A stretch of DNA of 13,821 nt from Acidobacterium sp. (GCA_003152595.1 PMAM01000317.1:1-13821); one strand, 5' to 3'; positions 1 through 7,245 are shown, numbered from the stretch's first letter. Made by a program: numbers and translations. The notes: generated by a model not told the origin, from the letters alone.

Positions 1-2
1 TT

Positions 3-275
3 CTGGTGCGCGTGGCGCCGCGCGCGAGCCGTACGGCGATTGTGGGCGTGATCGGCTACGGCGCTGATGCGGCGGTGAAGATTGCGCTGCAGGCTCCGCC
101 GGTGGAGGGACGCGCGAACGCGGCGCTGATCGAGTTTCTGGCGGAGCTGCTGGGAGTGGCGCGCTCGGCGATTGCGATTGCGAGCGGAGAAAATGCACGC
201 ACCAAGAGGATCGCGGTGCAGGGACGGGATGCGATGGAGGTGGCGACGGCGATCGCCATCGCGCTGACACAATGA
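3..275 (+). CDS. DUF167 / YggU-family protein, 5' end cut by the window
   Basis: This is the C-terminal part of a small DUF167 (YggU-like) protein of unknown biochemical role. Visible family features are an early V-x-P-x-A-S-R stretch (VAPRASR), the family's core APPVEGRAN motif, and the following helix with F-L-A-E-L-L-G-V. The end carries the usual S-G-E-x-x-R-x-K-R-I strand. The frame is open to the left edge, and family members have about 10 to 20 residues before this point, so the true start is probably outside the window; the GTG at position 6 is not a convincing start. It is the only plus-strand gene and converges on ku with 25 bp between the two stop codons. Family assignment is fairly sure; function is unknown. 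Confidence 0.8.
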   Translation: MVRVAPRASRTAIVGVIGYGADAAVKIALQAPPVEGRANAALIEFLAELLGVARSAIAIASGENARTKRIAVQGRDAMEVATAIAIALTQ

Positions 276-300
276 TGCGGTGAGCGCCTGCGACAGCGGC

Positions 301-1155
301 CTAGCCGACAGCCTTTTTCTTCTTTGCTGTCACGCGCTGCGGCGGCTTCTTCTCGTCTTTCTCCGGCTTGGGAGCGGGAGAAGAAGGAGATGCCTGGCCC
401 ATGCTCTTGCGGAGCGCCTCCATGAGGTCGATGACCGGCGCGAGCTTCTTCTTTGGCAGCTTGCCTGGGGTTTCGGCGTGGCCCTGCTTGCTCTCGATGA
501 GCTGCTCGACACGGCTGGTGTATTCGTCTTTGAGTTTTTCGGGATGGAATTCGGCGGTGAGCTGCTTCATGAACTGCTCGGCTAGCTCGACTTCGGCCTT
601 CTGCGTTTCGACTTCGGGCTGGTTGTCGTATTCGGCGACGGCGCGAATCTCTTCGGGGTAATAAAGCGTGTGGAGGACGAGGCCCTTCTCGAAGGGGCGG
701 ATCATGACGATCTGCTCGCGCTGGTGGAGCGTGATTTTGGCGATGGCGCCGAGCTTGAGATCCTGCATGCCTTTGTGGATGAGCGAATAGGCTTTGCGGC
801 CGGGGTCTTCAGCGACGGTGAAGTAGGAGGTCTGGTAGTAAAGGGGGTCGACGTCGGGCAGCTTGACGAACTGCAGGATCTCCATCGTTTCGGAGGACTG
901 CGCTTCGAGGGACTTCATCTCTTCGCTCGAAACGATGACGTAGTTTTCCTTGTCGACGGGATAGCCCTTGACGAGCTCGCTGCGTTCGACGACGCGGTTG
1001 CAGGTGGGGCAGTACGTCTGCTGCTTGATGCGCGAGCCGCACACCTGGTGAATCTGATTGAAGCTGATGTGAGTCTCGCGCGCCGCGACGAAGAGGCGGA
1101 TCGGCACCGAGATCAGACCGAACGAGATGTAGCCCTTCCAGACGGTTGAAGCCAT
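301..1155 (-). CDS. ku: Ku protein, bacterial non-homologous end joining
   Basis: A 284-residue Ku homologue, a normal length for bacteria. Bacterial Ku forms a homodimeric ring on DNA ends and recruits LigD in non-homologous end joining. The N-terminus (ASTVWKGYISFGLISVPIRL) is the typical Ku beta-barrel start. The core runs to about residue 200 and includes the family-like Y-F-x-V-A-E-D-P-G-R-K-A-Y and P-F-E-K-G-L-V-L-H-T-L-Y-Y-P-E-E segments. Residues 205-225 (AEQFMKQL then F-H-P-E-K-L-K-D-E-Y) resemble the region known to precede the LigD-contacting tail. The last 40 residues are rich in Lys and Pro, ending in a KKKK cluster, as in extended Ku tails that bind DNA. H36, C39, C49 and C52 form a possible zinc site. 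The ATG at 1155 lacks a clear Shine-Dalgarno sequence. No ligD is visible nearby. Confidence 0.95.
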   Translation of the reverse strand: MASTVWKGYISFGLISVPIRLFVAARETHISFNQIHQVCGSRIKQQTYCPTCNRVVERSELVKGYPVDKENYVIVSSEEMKSLEAQSSETMEILQFVKLPDVDPLYYQTSYFTVAEDPGRKAYSLIHKGMQDLKLGAIAKITLHQREQIVMIRPFEKGLVLHTLYYPEEIRAVAEYDNQPEVETQKAEVELAEQFMKQLTAEFHPEKLKDEYTSRVEQLIESKQGHAETPGKLPKKKLAPVIDLMEALRKSMGQASPSSPAPKPEKDEKKPPQRVTAKKKKAVG

Positions 1156-1171
1156 AGGGAACCAAAGGATA

Positions 1172-1192
1172 TCGCACCGAAAATGGGTGCGA
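1172..1192. promoter_or_regulatory. Inverted repeat just upstream of ku
   Basis: A perfect 7-bp inverted repeat, TCGCACC and GGTGCGA, is separated by a 7-base spacer. It ends 17 bases upstream of the ku start codon. It could be an operator or a hairpin in the 5' leader. It is followed on the minus strand by TATCCT, a poor -10-like hexamer, but I find no matching -35. The repeat is seen directly; a regulatory role is inference. Confidence 0.3.
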
Positions 1193-1216
1193 AAAATGAA
1201 AAGTGACAGAGGAATC

Positions 1217-1233
1217 GGGGCGATTACTGCCCC
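1217..1233. other. GC-rich hairpin between xerC and ku
   Basis: GGGGC and GCCCC are separated by 7 bases, in the 110-bp gap after the xerC stop. Neither side has a convincing T-run, so it is at best a weak terminator or an mRNA 3'-end structure. On the plus strand it is followed by TTTCGTCTT. Confidence 0.2.
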
Positions 1234-1265
1234 TTTCGTCTTCTATTCGCCTGCACGTTGGTGCC

Positions 1266-2210
1266 TTACTTGGCTCTTGGATGGGTGCGGTCGTAGACCT
1301 CGGCGACCTGGCCGACGGTGAGCTGGGTATAGCGCTGGGTGGTCGAGAGCCGCTCGTGGCCGAGGAGTTCCTGGATGGCACGCAGGTCGGCGCCCTCTTC
1401 GAGCATGTGGGTGCCGAAGGCGTGGCGCAGCGTGTGGGGGTGTACATCGGCGGGCAGGCCATGGGCGAGGGCGATGTGCTTGACGATACGGCCGACGCTG
1501 CGCGTGGTGAGGCGGGCGTTGCCGCGGAGGCGCAGATTGAGTAACAGTGCCGGTGACGATTTTTGGGCGGCGGCGAGCTTTTGCTCGCGCAGGGGCAGGT
1601 ACGCGCGGAGGGCCTGGGCTGCAGCGTCGCCGAGGGGTACGTAGCGCTCCTTGCGGCCCTTGCCCCGGACGAGGATGGCTTCGTTGGCCCAGTGGATGTC
1701 GGCGAGGTCGATGCCGACGAGTTCGGCATTGCGGATGCCGCAACCGTAGAGGAGTTCGAAGATGACACGGTCGCGCTCGGGCCAGGCGGCGGAATCGTCG
1801 GCAGCGTTTTCGACGACGCGGTTCATCTCCTCGATGGTGGGGACGCGGGGCAAATGCTTCGGGAGCTTCGGCGTGGCGACGAGGGCGGCGGGGCTCTGTT
1901 CGACAAGGCCCTGGCGGGCGAGCCATTTGAACCAGGAACGGATGGCGGCCAGAGCGCGGGCGACGGAGGCTTTGGAGAGGCCGCGGTTGTAGAGATCGGC
2001 GAGATACGCGCGGATGTGCTGGTGCTCGATGCGTTTCGGGGCGTAGCTGGCGCCGAGTTTGCCGACGACGAAGTTGGCGAAGTTGTGGAGCTCGCGGTGA
2101 TAGGCGCGGGCGGTGTGGGGACTGGCGTTGCGCTCGTGGGCGAGCATGGCGAGAAAGTCGTCGACGTGGCGGACGAGGCTGGGTTTCGATGTGTTCTTCG
2201 GGGCCGTCAT
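1266..2210 (-). CDS. xerC: Tyrosine recombinase, XerC type
   Basis: A 314-residue site-specific tyrosine recombinase. Residues 10-100 form the SAM-like N-terminal DNA-binding domain (with T-A-R-A-Y-x-R-E-L and A-I-R-S-W-F-K-W-L). Residues 120-314 form the catalytic domain. All six catalytic positions are present: R160 (in CGIRNAEL), K184 (in VRGKGRKER), H259 and R262 (in HTLRH), H285 (in LGHERLSTTQRY) and the nucleophile Y294. The tail V-Y-D-x-x-H-P-R-A-K is XerC-like. In cells XerC acts with XerD at dif to resolve chromosome dimers. The ATG at 2210 was chosen because it overlaps the xerD stop as ATGA; a longer frame to 2372 only adds Arg/Pro-rich sequence that shadows xerD. XerC rather than another integrase is likely from length and motifs, but not proven. 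Confidence 0.88.
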   Translation of the reverse strand: MTAPKNTSKPSLVRHVDDFLAMLAHERNASPHTARAYHRELHNFANFVVGKLGASYAPKRIEHQHIRAYLADLYNRGLSKASVARALAAIRSWFKWLARQGLVEQSPAALVATPKLPKHLPRVPTIEEMNRVVENAADDSAAWPERDRVIFELLYGCGIRNAELVGIDLADIHWANEAILVRGKGRKERYVPLGDAAAQALRAYLPLREQKLAAAQKSSPALLLNLRLRGNARLTTRSVGRIVKHIALAHGLPADVHPHTLRHAFGTHMLEEGADLRAIQELLGHERLSTTQRYTQLTVGQVAEVYDRTHPRAK

Positions 2211-3163
2211 GGCGTGACTCGCTTTGCACGCGGGTGGTGTTCGCGATGCACAGCCTTCAGCCGGCCGAGGGCGAGGTGGGTATAGACCTGGGTTGTGGCA
2301 ATGTCGGCGTGGCCGAGGAGGATCTGGACGGTACGGAGATCGGCACCCCGTTCGACCATGTGCGTGGCACAACTGTGGCGCAGCATGTGGGGGCTGGCTC
2401 TGGGTTCGAAGCGCTTGACGAGGCGCCAGACCCAGGCGCGGCTGAGGGGCACGCCGCGGGCGGAGAGGAAGAGGCGGCTCGAAGATTTCTTCTCGAGGGC
2501 GGGGCGGGCGTTCTTCAGATATTGTTCGAGCGACTCGATGGAGGCGCGGCCGAGGGGCACGATGCGCTCCTTGTCGCCTTTGCCGCGGACGAGCGCGCGG
2601 CCCGCATCGAGGGAGAGGTCGGCGACGCTGAGGCCGGTGAGCTCGGAGACGCGCAGGCCGGCGGCATAGAGCAACTCAAGGATGGCGCGGTCGCGCAGGG
2701 CGATGGCGTCGGCCAGGGGATGATCGGCGGCAAGCGCGGCGCGCTCCATCATGGAGTCGACTTCGGCGACGGCGAGCGATTTGGGGAGAACCTTCCAGGT
2801 GGAGGGCGATTCGAGGTTCAGGGTGGGATCGCGGTGGATGCACTTGTCGAGGAGGAGCCAGCGAAAGAATCCGCGCAGGCAGGAGAGCTTGCGCGCGGCG
2901 GAGCGCGACTCGACGCTGTGTTTGGCGAGATGCGCGAGGAACCCGGCAATGTGGGCCTGGGTTGCGGCGAGGAGGGTCGTGGATTCGCTCTCGAGGAATT
3001 CGGAGAACTGCAGGAGGTCGCGCTCGTAGGCTTCGCAGGAGAGCGGGCGCAGGCCTTTTTCGACGCGCAGGTAGGCGAGGTATTCCGTGAGGAGGGTGGA
3101 GTTCGTCTGCTCCGCTTTGCGCACAGCGCTCACCCTCTCATTATCGAAGACCCGGAGGATCAT
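2207..3163 (-). CDS. xerD: Tyrosine recombinase, XerD type
   Basis: A 318-residue tyrosine recombinase with the XerC/D layout: N-terminal domain about residues 22-110 (T-E-Y-L-A-Y-L-R-V-E-K-G-L-R) and catalytic domain about 125-310. Catalytic residues are R171 (GLRVSEL), K195 (VRGKGDKER), H259 and R262 (HMLRH), H285 and Y294 (GHADIATTQVYTHL). The end L-K-A-V-H-R-x-H-H-P-R-A is typical of XerD. Its stop overlaps the xerC ATG by four bases, so the two are probably translationally coupled. The ATG at 3163 has no clear Shine-Dalgarno sequence; a GTG at 3124 has AGAGGG eight bases upstream and fits E. coli XerD's shorter N-terminus, so it may be the true start (305 residues). The two neighbours resemble each other and are probably ancient paralogues. 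Confidence 0.88.
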   Translation of the reverse strand: MILRVFDNERVSAVRKAEQTNSTLLTEYLAYLRVEKGLRPLSCEAYERDLLQFSEFLESESTTLLAATQAHIAGFLAHLAKHSVESRSAARKLSCLRGFFRWLLLDKCIHRDPTLNLESPSTWKVLPKSLAVAEVDSMMERAALAADHPLADAIALRDRAILELLYAAGLRVSELTGLSVADLSLDAGRALVRGKGDKERIVPLGRASIESLEQYLKNARPALEKKSSSRLFLSARGVPLSRAWVWRLVKRFEPRASPHMLRHSCATHMVERGADLRTVQILLGHADIATTQVYTHLALGRLKAVHREHHPRAKRVTP

Positions 3164-3279
3164 GATGAGTATCCAACCAGGTTCGCGGTCCTGGCCGAAC
3201 GGACGTACGCGCTTCGCGCAAGGGCGTTGGCGTTAAGTCTCAAAACGGTGACACGGGCCGAGGTAGATTTGTCCGCTGG

Positions 3280-4899
3280 TCAGGGTTCGCGGTAGTTCAG
3301 GAGGAGGAACCCAACGAGCATGAGGCAGAGGGGCCAGATCCACGCGGCGATGCGTCGCTGGCGGGACGGCGGCTCGGCAGGGGTTGAGTCGTCGAGGCGG
3401 AGATCGAGCCAGCGGGCCCATCCGGCGACGGCGCCGAGGACGGCCGTGGGGGTGTGGCTGAGTTCGGCGAAGACTTCGCTGTTGCCTTCTCCGAGAGCGT
3501 GGGTGTGGGTGAGCAGCAGCGCTCCGCCGGCCGCGCAGAGGACGGGAAAGACGTAGCGGGCGCGCGAGGAGCGGAGGCGTCCGGTCTGGACGCCGGTTTC
3601 GAAAACCGCGAATACGGCGATGATGACCGCGTAGAGGCGATGTTCGAGGACGTCGGGCGCGGTGAAGCTGGCCCAGAAGGGACGCGGGCCGAGCGGCCAG
3701 CATTCGGGATCGGCACGCATGAGAATGAAGATGGAGAGGCCGAGGAAGAGCAGCGGCCAATAGCGCGCCCAGCTTTGGCGCGGCAGACGCGAGACGAGAG
3801 CGAGAAGGCCGGCGACGAGGACGATGAGTCCGGCCCAGTGGTGGTTGTATTCCGACCAGGCGCGGTCATTGGCGTCGCTGGCGCTGCCGCCGGTGTACGT
3901 TGCTTCGCGCACGGCGACGCTGAGCGGCGTGGGCGGCGCGAGTTGCGCGAAAGCGGGCGTGTGGAAGCTTGGCCGGCGCCACTGCATGCGCTCGACGACC
4001 TGGTGGGCGGTGAGGGTGTCCTGCGGAGTTTCGTCGACGGAGGGCGACTGTGCGGTAAGCGAGGCGGCGGCGAGGATAACGGTGAAGCCGAGGCCGATTT
4101 CGGTTTCGCCGAAGCGGCGCAGGCGGAAGAGCAGCGGTGCGGGGTCGGTGTTAACCTGGCGCAACGCGATGAAATTGGCAGCGCCGAGGGTCAGGATCAG
4201 CGCGGTCAGCGCGATTTTGGCGGAGAGGAGCAGGCCGTAGGAGGTTCCGTAGAATCCCTGCCACGAGCCTGCGTAGAACCAGGAGAGTCCGGCGCCGGCA
4301 AGGATGAGAGCGGCCACGCCGATGATGGCCATCATGGAGAAACGGCGGGCCATGCGGCGAGCGAGGCCGGGATCCGTGGTGCGCTTGAGCGCGATCAGCA
4401 GGAAGGGTAGCGGGCCGATCCAGGCGGCCATTCCAAGATGGTGGAGCGCGGTGAGGACGAGCAGGAGAGGGCGATGATCCATGCGCGAGGCGGCGTGGCT
4501 GAGGGCGACGGAGGCGGCGAGCGCCACGAAGAGGGCGATGATGGACGGCGTGAGGCGCGCGGTGATCCGCAGAAGAAAAAACAATGTGAGAGCGGCGCAG
4601 GTGAAGACGGCTCCCGCGAGGAAGAAGGGTTCTGAGGCGATATCGCGCAGGCTGAGGGCCGCGCTGCCCATCAGCTCCGACGAGGTAGTGGCGAGCAGCG
4701 CGACCTGGGTAAGAGCGAGCGCCAGGGCGAAGCGGGCGGCGACGCGGCGCAGGTGGTGCTGCGCGTGATCGGCGAGTTGCGCCGGGCGAGCAGCAAAGAG
4801 CAGAAAGAAAATTCCACCGAAGGCCAGCGCTTCAAGAGAGAAGGAGATGGCGCGGAGGATGAGGGAGAGGAGGTCGAAGTCGCGAACGAACCAGATCAA
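3280..4899 (-). CDS. copD: CopD-family copper resistance/transport membrane protein with long C-terminal extension
   Basis: A multi-pass inner-membrane protein of about 539 residues with roughly 13 to 14 hydrophobic segments. The first 285 residues match CopD: a helix at 13-35, H-H-L-G-M-A-A-W-I-G at 153-162, and F-Y-G-T-S-Y-G-L-L-L-S-A-K at 217-229, followed by A-N-F-I-A-L. CopD is thought to move copper across the inner membrane with CopC as periplasmic partner. Residues about 285-352 look like a soluble loop. Residues 353-535 are a second membrane block with H353, H354, H420, H465, H467 and H482. The start is uncertain. The first usable in-frame codon after copC is TTG at 4899, five bases past the copC stop and with no good Shine-Dalgarno; translational coupling is likely. 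Codons further upstream in this frame only shadow copC with Arg/Pro-rich sequence. Function in uptake or resistance is inferred from family. Confidence 0.85.
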   Translation of the reverse strand: MIWFVRDFDLLSLILRAISFSLEALAFGGIFFLLFAARPAQLADHAQHHLRRVAARFALALALTQVALLATTSSELMGSAALSLRDIASEPFFLAGAVFTCAALTLFFLLRITARLTPSIIALFVALAASVALSHAASRMDHRPLLLVLTALHHLGMAAWIGPLPFLLIALKRTTDPGLARRMARRFSMMAIIGVAALILAGAGLSWFYAGSWQGFYGTSYGLLLSAKIALTALILTLGAANFIALRQVNTDPAPLLFRLRRFGETEIGLGFTVILAAASLTAQSPSVDETPQDTLTAHQVVERMQWRRPSFHTPAFAQLAPPTPLSVAVREATYTGGSASDANDRAWSEYNHHWAGLIVLVAGLLALVSRLPRQSWARYWPLLFLGLSIFILMRADPECWPLGPRPFWASFTAPDVLEHRLYAVIIAVFAVFETGVQTGRLRSSRARYVFPVLCAAGGALLLTHTHALGEGNSEVFAELSHTPTAVLGAVAGWARWLDLRLDDSTPAEPPSRQRRIAAWIWPLCLMLVGFLLLNYREP

Positions 4900-4904
4900 G
4901 GGGG

Positions 4905-5264
4905 CTAGCGAACGGTGAACGGAATTTCGCCGCGGGTGATGTGGCCATCGGTGGAGAGAGCCTGCCAGCGCAGGGTGTAGCTGCCGGGCTTGAGGTGGGC
5001 GTGGGTGTCGAGATTGACGTTGTTGCTGTGGCTGTCGAGCGCGAGAGGCTGGGTCAGACCGCCAGGCAGGACGAGCGTGATGGTCGACCCCTTCGTCTCG
5101 ACGCGGGAGTTGAATTTGAGGTCGATGGCGACGTCGGGGCCGTGCACGGTGGCGTTGGCTGCGGGCGAACTGGAGACGAGATGCGCATGAGCCAGGGCGA
5201 CGCGGGGCAGGAGGAGCAGGGCGCATGTCATGAGGGAAGCAACGGCGAGTTGTCTTGTCTTCAT
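4905..5264 (-). CDS. copC: CopC-family periplasmic copper-binding protein
   Basis: A 119-residue CopC domain protein. Residues 1-25 form a Sec signal peptide (basic MKTRQ, hydrophobic LMTCALLLLP, cleavage site V-A-L-A), leaving His26 as the mature N-terminus (H-A-H-L). The domain then shows S-S-S-P-A-A-N-A-T-V and ends with Y-T-L-R-W-Q-A-L-S-T-D-G-H-I-T-R-G, with D106 and H108. In CopC the N-terminal His together with this Asp and His forms the Cu(II) site. There is no Met-rich loop, so the Cu(I) site seen in Pseudomonas CopC appears absent. It is followed after five bases by copD, fitting the usual CopC-CopD pair that delivers periplasmic copper. A weak candidate promoter lies about 55-80 bases upstream. 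No clear Shine-Dalgarno sequence is seen. Confidence 0.92.
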   Translation of the reverse strand: MKTRQLAVASLMTCALLLLPRVALAHAHLVSSSPAANATVHGPDVAIDLKFNSRVETKGSTITLVLPGGLTQPLALDSHSNNVNLDTHAHLKPGSYTLRWQALSTDGHITRGEIPFTVR

Positions 5265-5317
5265 CGGTCTGGCGAAGCCTCGTTGCGCGGGGCTGGGGCC
5301 CTCGCGTTGTGTCTACG

Positions 5318-5346
5318 GTTGTACATGATCGGTTGACGTGTTTCCA
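5318..5346 (-). promoter_or_regulatory. Weak candidate sigma70 promoter for copC-copD
   Basis: On the minus strand TGGAAA (5346-5341) and TACAAC (5323-5318) are 17 bases apart, each matching four of six consensus bases. Transcription would begin near 5311, about 47 bases before the copC ATG. The spacer and -10 include a direct repeat of CAACCG, 14 bases centre to centre, that could bind a regulator. The hexamers are seen; activity is inference. Confidence 0.3.
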
Positions 5347-5370
5347 GGCGTCGATCCGGAACTGCGCTGT

Positions 5371-6393
5371 CTATCGCGAAGCGGCGCGCACGGATTTGCC
5401 GCTGATCTCGGCAGCGCGGGCTTCGGCGTAGGCGGCGGCGCCCATGAGCGCGGCACGGCTTTCGAGGATGATGTGCACCGGCGTATGCACGAGCAGCTCG
5501 CTGAGACGGCCTTTGTCCGCGAAGGCCTGCATGAAAACGCCGCTCTGCATTGTCTTTAGCATTTTGGGCGCGATGCCTCCGCCGATGTACATGCCGCCGG
5601 TGGCCAGAACGGTCAGCACCATGTTGCCGGCTTCCGCGCCGTACGATGCGGCGAACATCTCCAGAGCCTTCGAGCAGAGTTCGCTCGTGCCAGCTTCTCC
5701 TGCTTCGCCGATGATGGCGTTGGGGTCTTCGGTCTGCATGCGCTGCGTCAGCCAGGCCGGCTCTTCCATCCCCTTTTCATCACGCAGGAAGGTGTAGATA
5801 TTCGTCAGCCCGGGTCCTGAAATAACGCGCTCGTAGCTCACTCGCCCGTTGAGTTTCTGCGTTAGCCAGGTGAACAGCTCCATCTCCAGCGGATTGCGCG
5901 CGGCGAAGTCGGAATGGCCGCCTTCGGAGGCCATGGGCACGTGCGTTTTGCCGTTCCACACGAGGACGCCTTCGCCGAGGCCGGTGCCGGCCGAAACCAG
6001 GGCACGATTCCCTACCCCGGCCGGATCGCCCTGATTGAGCGTGAGAATTTGGTCAGGCGTGAGTTCCGGGATGCCGTAACCGTTGGCTTCAAGATCGTTG
6101 ATGAGGAAGAGATGCGTGATGTTGAGGCCGGCGGAGAGTTCGCGCGCATCGAGCACCCAGGGAAGGTTCGTGAGGCGCAGGCGGCCGCCGCGCACGGGGC
6201 CGGGAACGCCGAAACAGGCTGCGGTGATTTCGGGGTTCGAGCTTTCGGCGAGGAAGCGCTGGACAATTTCCTGAAGACCGCTGTACTCGTGGGCAGGAAA
6301 GCGCTCGTCGCGAACGTGAACCAGCTGGGCGTGCTCGAAACTGTACAGTGCGAGGTGAACCTTGGTGCCGCCTACGTCCCCGGCGAGAATCAT
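5371..6393 (-). CDS. glk: Glucokinase (ATP:glucose 6-phosphotransferase)
   Basis: A 340-residue glucokinase of the bacterial Glk family, slightly longer than the usual 320. It phosphorylates glucose to glucose 6-phosphate in the cytoplasm, feeding Zwf encoded two genes upstream. The N-terminal phosphate-binding loop is A-G-D-V-G-G-T-K at 4-11. The catalytic Asp is D100 in L-I-N-D-L-E-A-N. The second phosphate loop is S-A-G-T-G-L-G-E-G at 134-142 and the sugar-binding E-G-G-H is at 157-160. A-T-G-G-M-Y-I-G-G-G-I-A-P-K near 265-278 is the adenosine-site region. The ATG overlaps the pgl stop as ATGA and has GGAG eight bases upstream inside pgl, so start and coupling are well supported. The last 15 residues after the A-A-A-Y-A segment are an extra charged tail. 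Confidence 0.95.
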   Translation of the reverse strand: MILAGDVGGTKVHLALYSFEHAQLVHVRDERFPAHEYSGLQEIVQRFLAESSNPEITAACFGVPGPVRGGRLRLTNLPWVLDARELSAGLNITHLFLINDLEANGYGIPELTPDQILTLNQGDPAGVGNRALVSAGTGLGEGVLVWNGKTHVPMASEGGHSDFAARNPLEMELFTWLTQKLNGRVSYERVISGPGLTNIYTFLRDEKGMEEPAWLTQRMQTEDPNAIIGEAGEAGTSELCSKALEMFAASYGAEAGNMVLTVLATGGMYIGGGIAPKMLKTMQSGVFMQAFADKGRLSELLVHTPVHIILESRAALMGAAAYAEARAAEISGKSVRAASR

Positions 6394-7190
6394 CTTGCGA
6401 TCTCCAGCGTTCCGCTGCCGTCCGCGGCGGGCGTGGGCAAATGCGCCGCGGCAGTGGAGTCGAGCAGGAACAGCAGCCGCCCATTTTGCGGCTGAATGAG
6501 TTGTGAAGGGAGGGTCTCAGGATCGTAAGGACCCTGGAGCACGCGGCCGAGCGGATCGGCTTTGGCCGGGCCGTCGATGAGAAAGAAAACGTCGCGGGCC
6601 GCGTTGATGACCGGCCACGTGAGCGTGACGCGCCAGCTCTGCTTCTGCTGCGGAACGTGATTGGCAACCGCGAGACGAATCACTTCGTGGAGCGCGTCGG
6701 TGTGGGGAAAGAGCGAGGCGCAGTGGCCGTCGTCGCCCATGCCGAGCTGGATCACGTCGAACACGGGCCCTTGTGCGCCTTCGAGCCGGTAGTGCCCGCG
6801 AATGGCGGATTCATAGCGAGCGGCAGCTTCTTCAGGATCGAGTTCGCCTTCGATGCGGATGGCGCGGTCGGGTGGCAAGGGAACTTTGCTGAGGAGAAGG
6901 TCGCGCGCTTCGCCGTAGTTGCTGTCGGGATGGTCGGGCGGGACGCAGCGCTCATCGACCCAGAAGATCCAGAGGCGGTCCCACGCGATGGCGGCGCAGT
7001 AGGGCTGGGTCGGATCGGCAAGCAAGGAGAAGACGGGTTTGGGGCTGCCTCCGCCGGAGATGGCGATGCGCGCGACGCCGCGTGCAGCGACGGCGGACTG
7101 GATGCCCTGCACGAAATGTTCGGCGGTTGCGCGAGAGAGAGCGTCCTGCTGCTGGAAGACGCGGTAATCGACGTGGATTTCTTTGGCCAT
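6390..7190 (-). CDS. pgl: 6-phosphogluconolactonase (DevB type)
   Basis: A 266-residue 6-phosphogluconolactonase that hydrolyses 6-phosphogluconolactone, the Zwf product, to 6-phosphogluconate. Length is slightly above the usual 230-250. Family motifs in order are I-S-G-G-G-S-P-K-P at 44-52, F-W-V-D-E-R-C-V-P-P-D-H-P-D-S-N-Y at 76-92, and G-M-G-D-D-G-H-C-A-S-L-F-P at 150-162; the His of that last motif (H156) is the likely catalytic residue. The ATG at 7190 was chosen since the family begins close to the I-x-V strand; a TTG at 7226 would add 12 residues. The Shine-Dalgarno candidate AGGGA is very close to this ATG. The gene lies 79 bp after zwf and overlaps glk by four bases. Confidence 0.94.
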   Translation of the reverse strand: MAKEIHVDYRVFQQQDALSRATAEHFVQGIQSAVAARGVARIAISGGGSPKPVFSLLADPTQPYCAAIAWDRLWIFWVDERCVPPDHPDSNYGEARDLLLSKVPLPPDRAIRIEGELDPEEAAARYESAIRGHYRLEGAQGPVFDVIQLGMGDDGHCASLFPHTDALHEVIRLAVANHVPQQKQSWRVTLTWPVINAARDVFFLIDGPAKADPLGRVLQGPYDPETLPSQLIQPQNGRLLFLLDSTAAAHLPTPAADGSGTLEIAR

Positions 7191-7227
7191 TTCCCTGACG
7201 CGCGGTGGAACTGCTGCTGAACGCAAA

Positions 7228-7245
7228 GCGGCATTCTATCGCCGC
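7228..7245. other. Hairpin in the zwf-pgl gap
   Basis: GCGGC and GCCGC with an 8-base loop lie about 25 bases after the zwf stop; on the minus strand TTTGCGTTC follows. The short stem and interrupted T-run argue against a strong terminator. It may cause partial termination or mark an mRNA end between zwf and pgl. Confidence 0.2.

Noticed and set aside
809..2229. Two long minus-strand Ser/Pro/Arg-rich frames across ku and xerC
   Set aside because: They are out-of-frame reads of xerC and ku with biased composition.
1266..3163. Mobile element or RIT-type recombinase array
   Set aside because: Only two recombinases are present, both Xer-like in length and motifs. There is no third recombinase, no terminal inverted repeats, no target duplication and no cargo.
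1156..3279. A dif site near the xer genes
   Set aside because: I found no 28-bp two-armed imperfect palindrome resembling dif in the gaps beside the xer genes.
2189..3295. A 368-codon plus-strand frame opposite xerD
   Set aside because: It is antisense to a recombinase with all catalytic residues, is Gly/Glu/Ala-rich and has no family features.
3454..4410. A 318-codon plus-strand frame opposite copD
   Set aside because: It is the complement of hydrophobic codons, giving a Glu/Gly/Arg-rich shadow without any domain.
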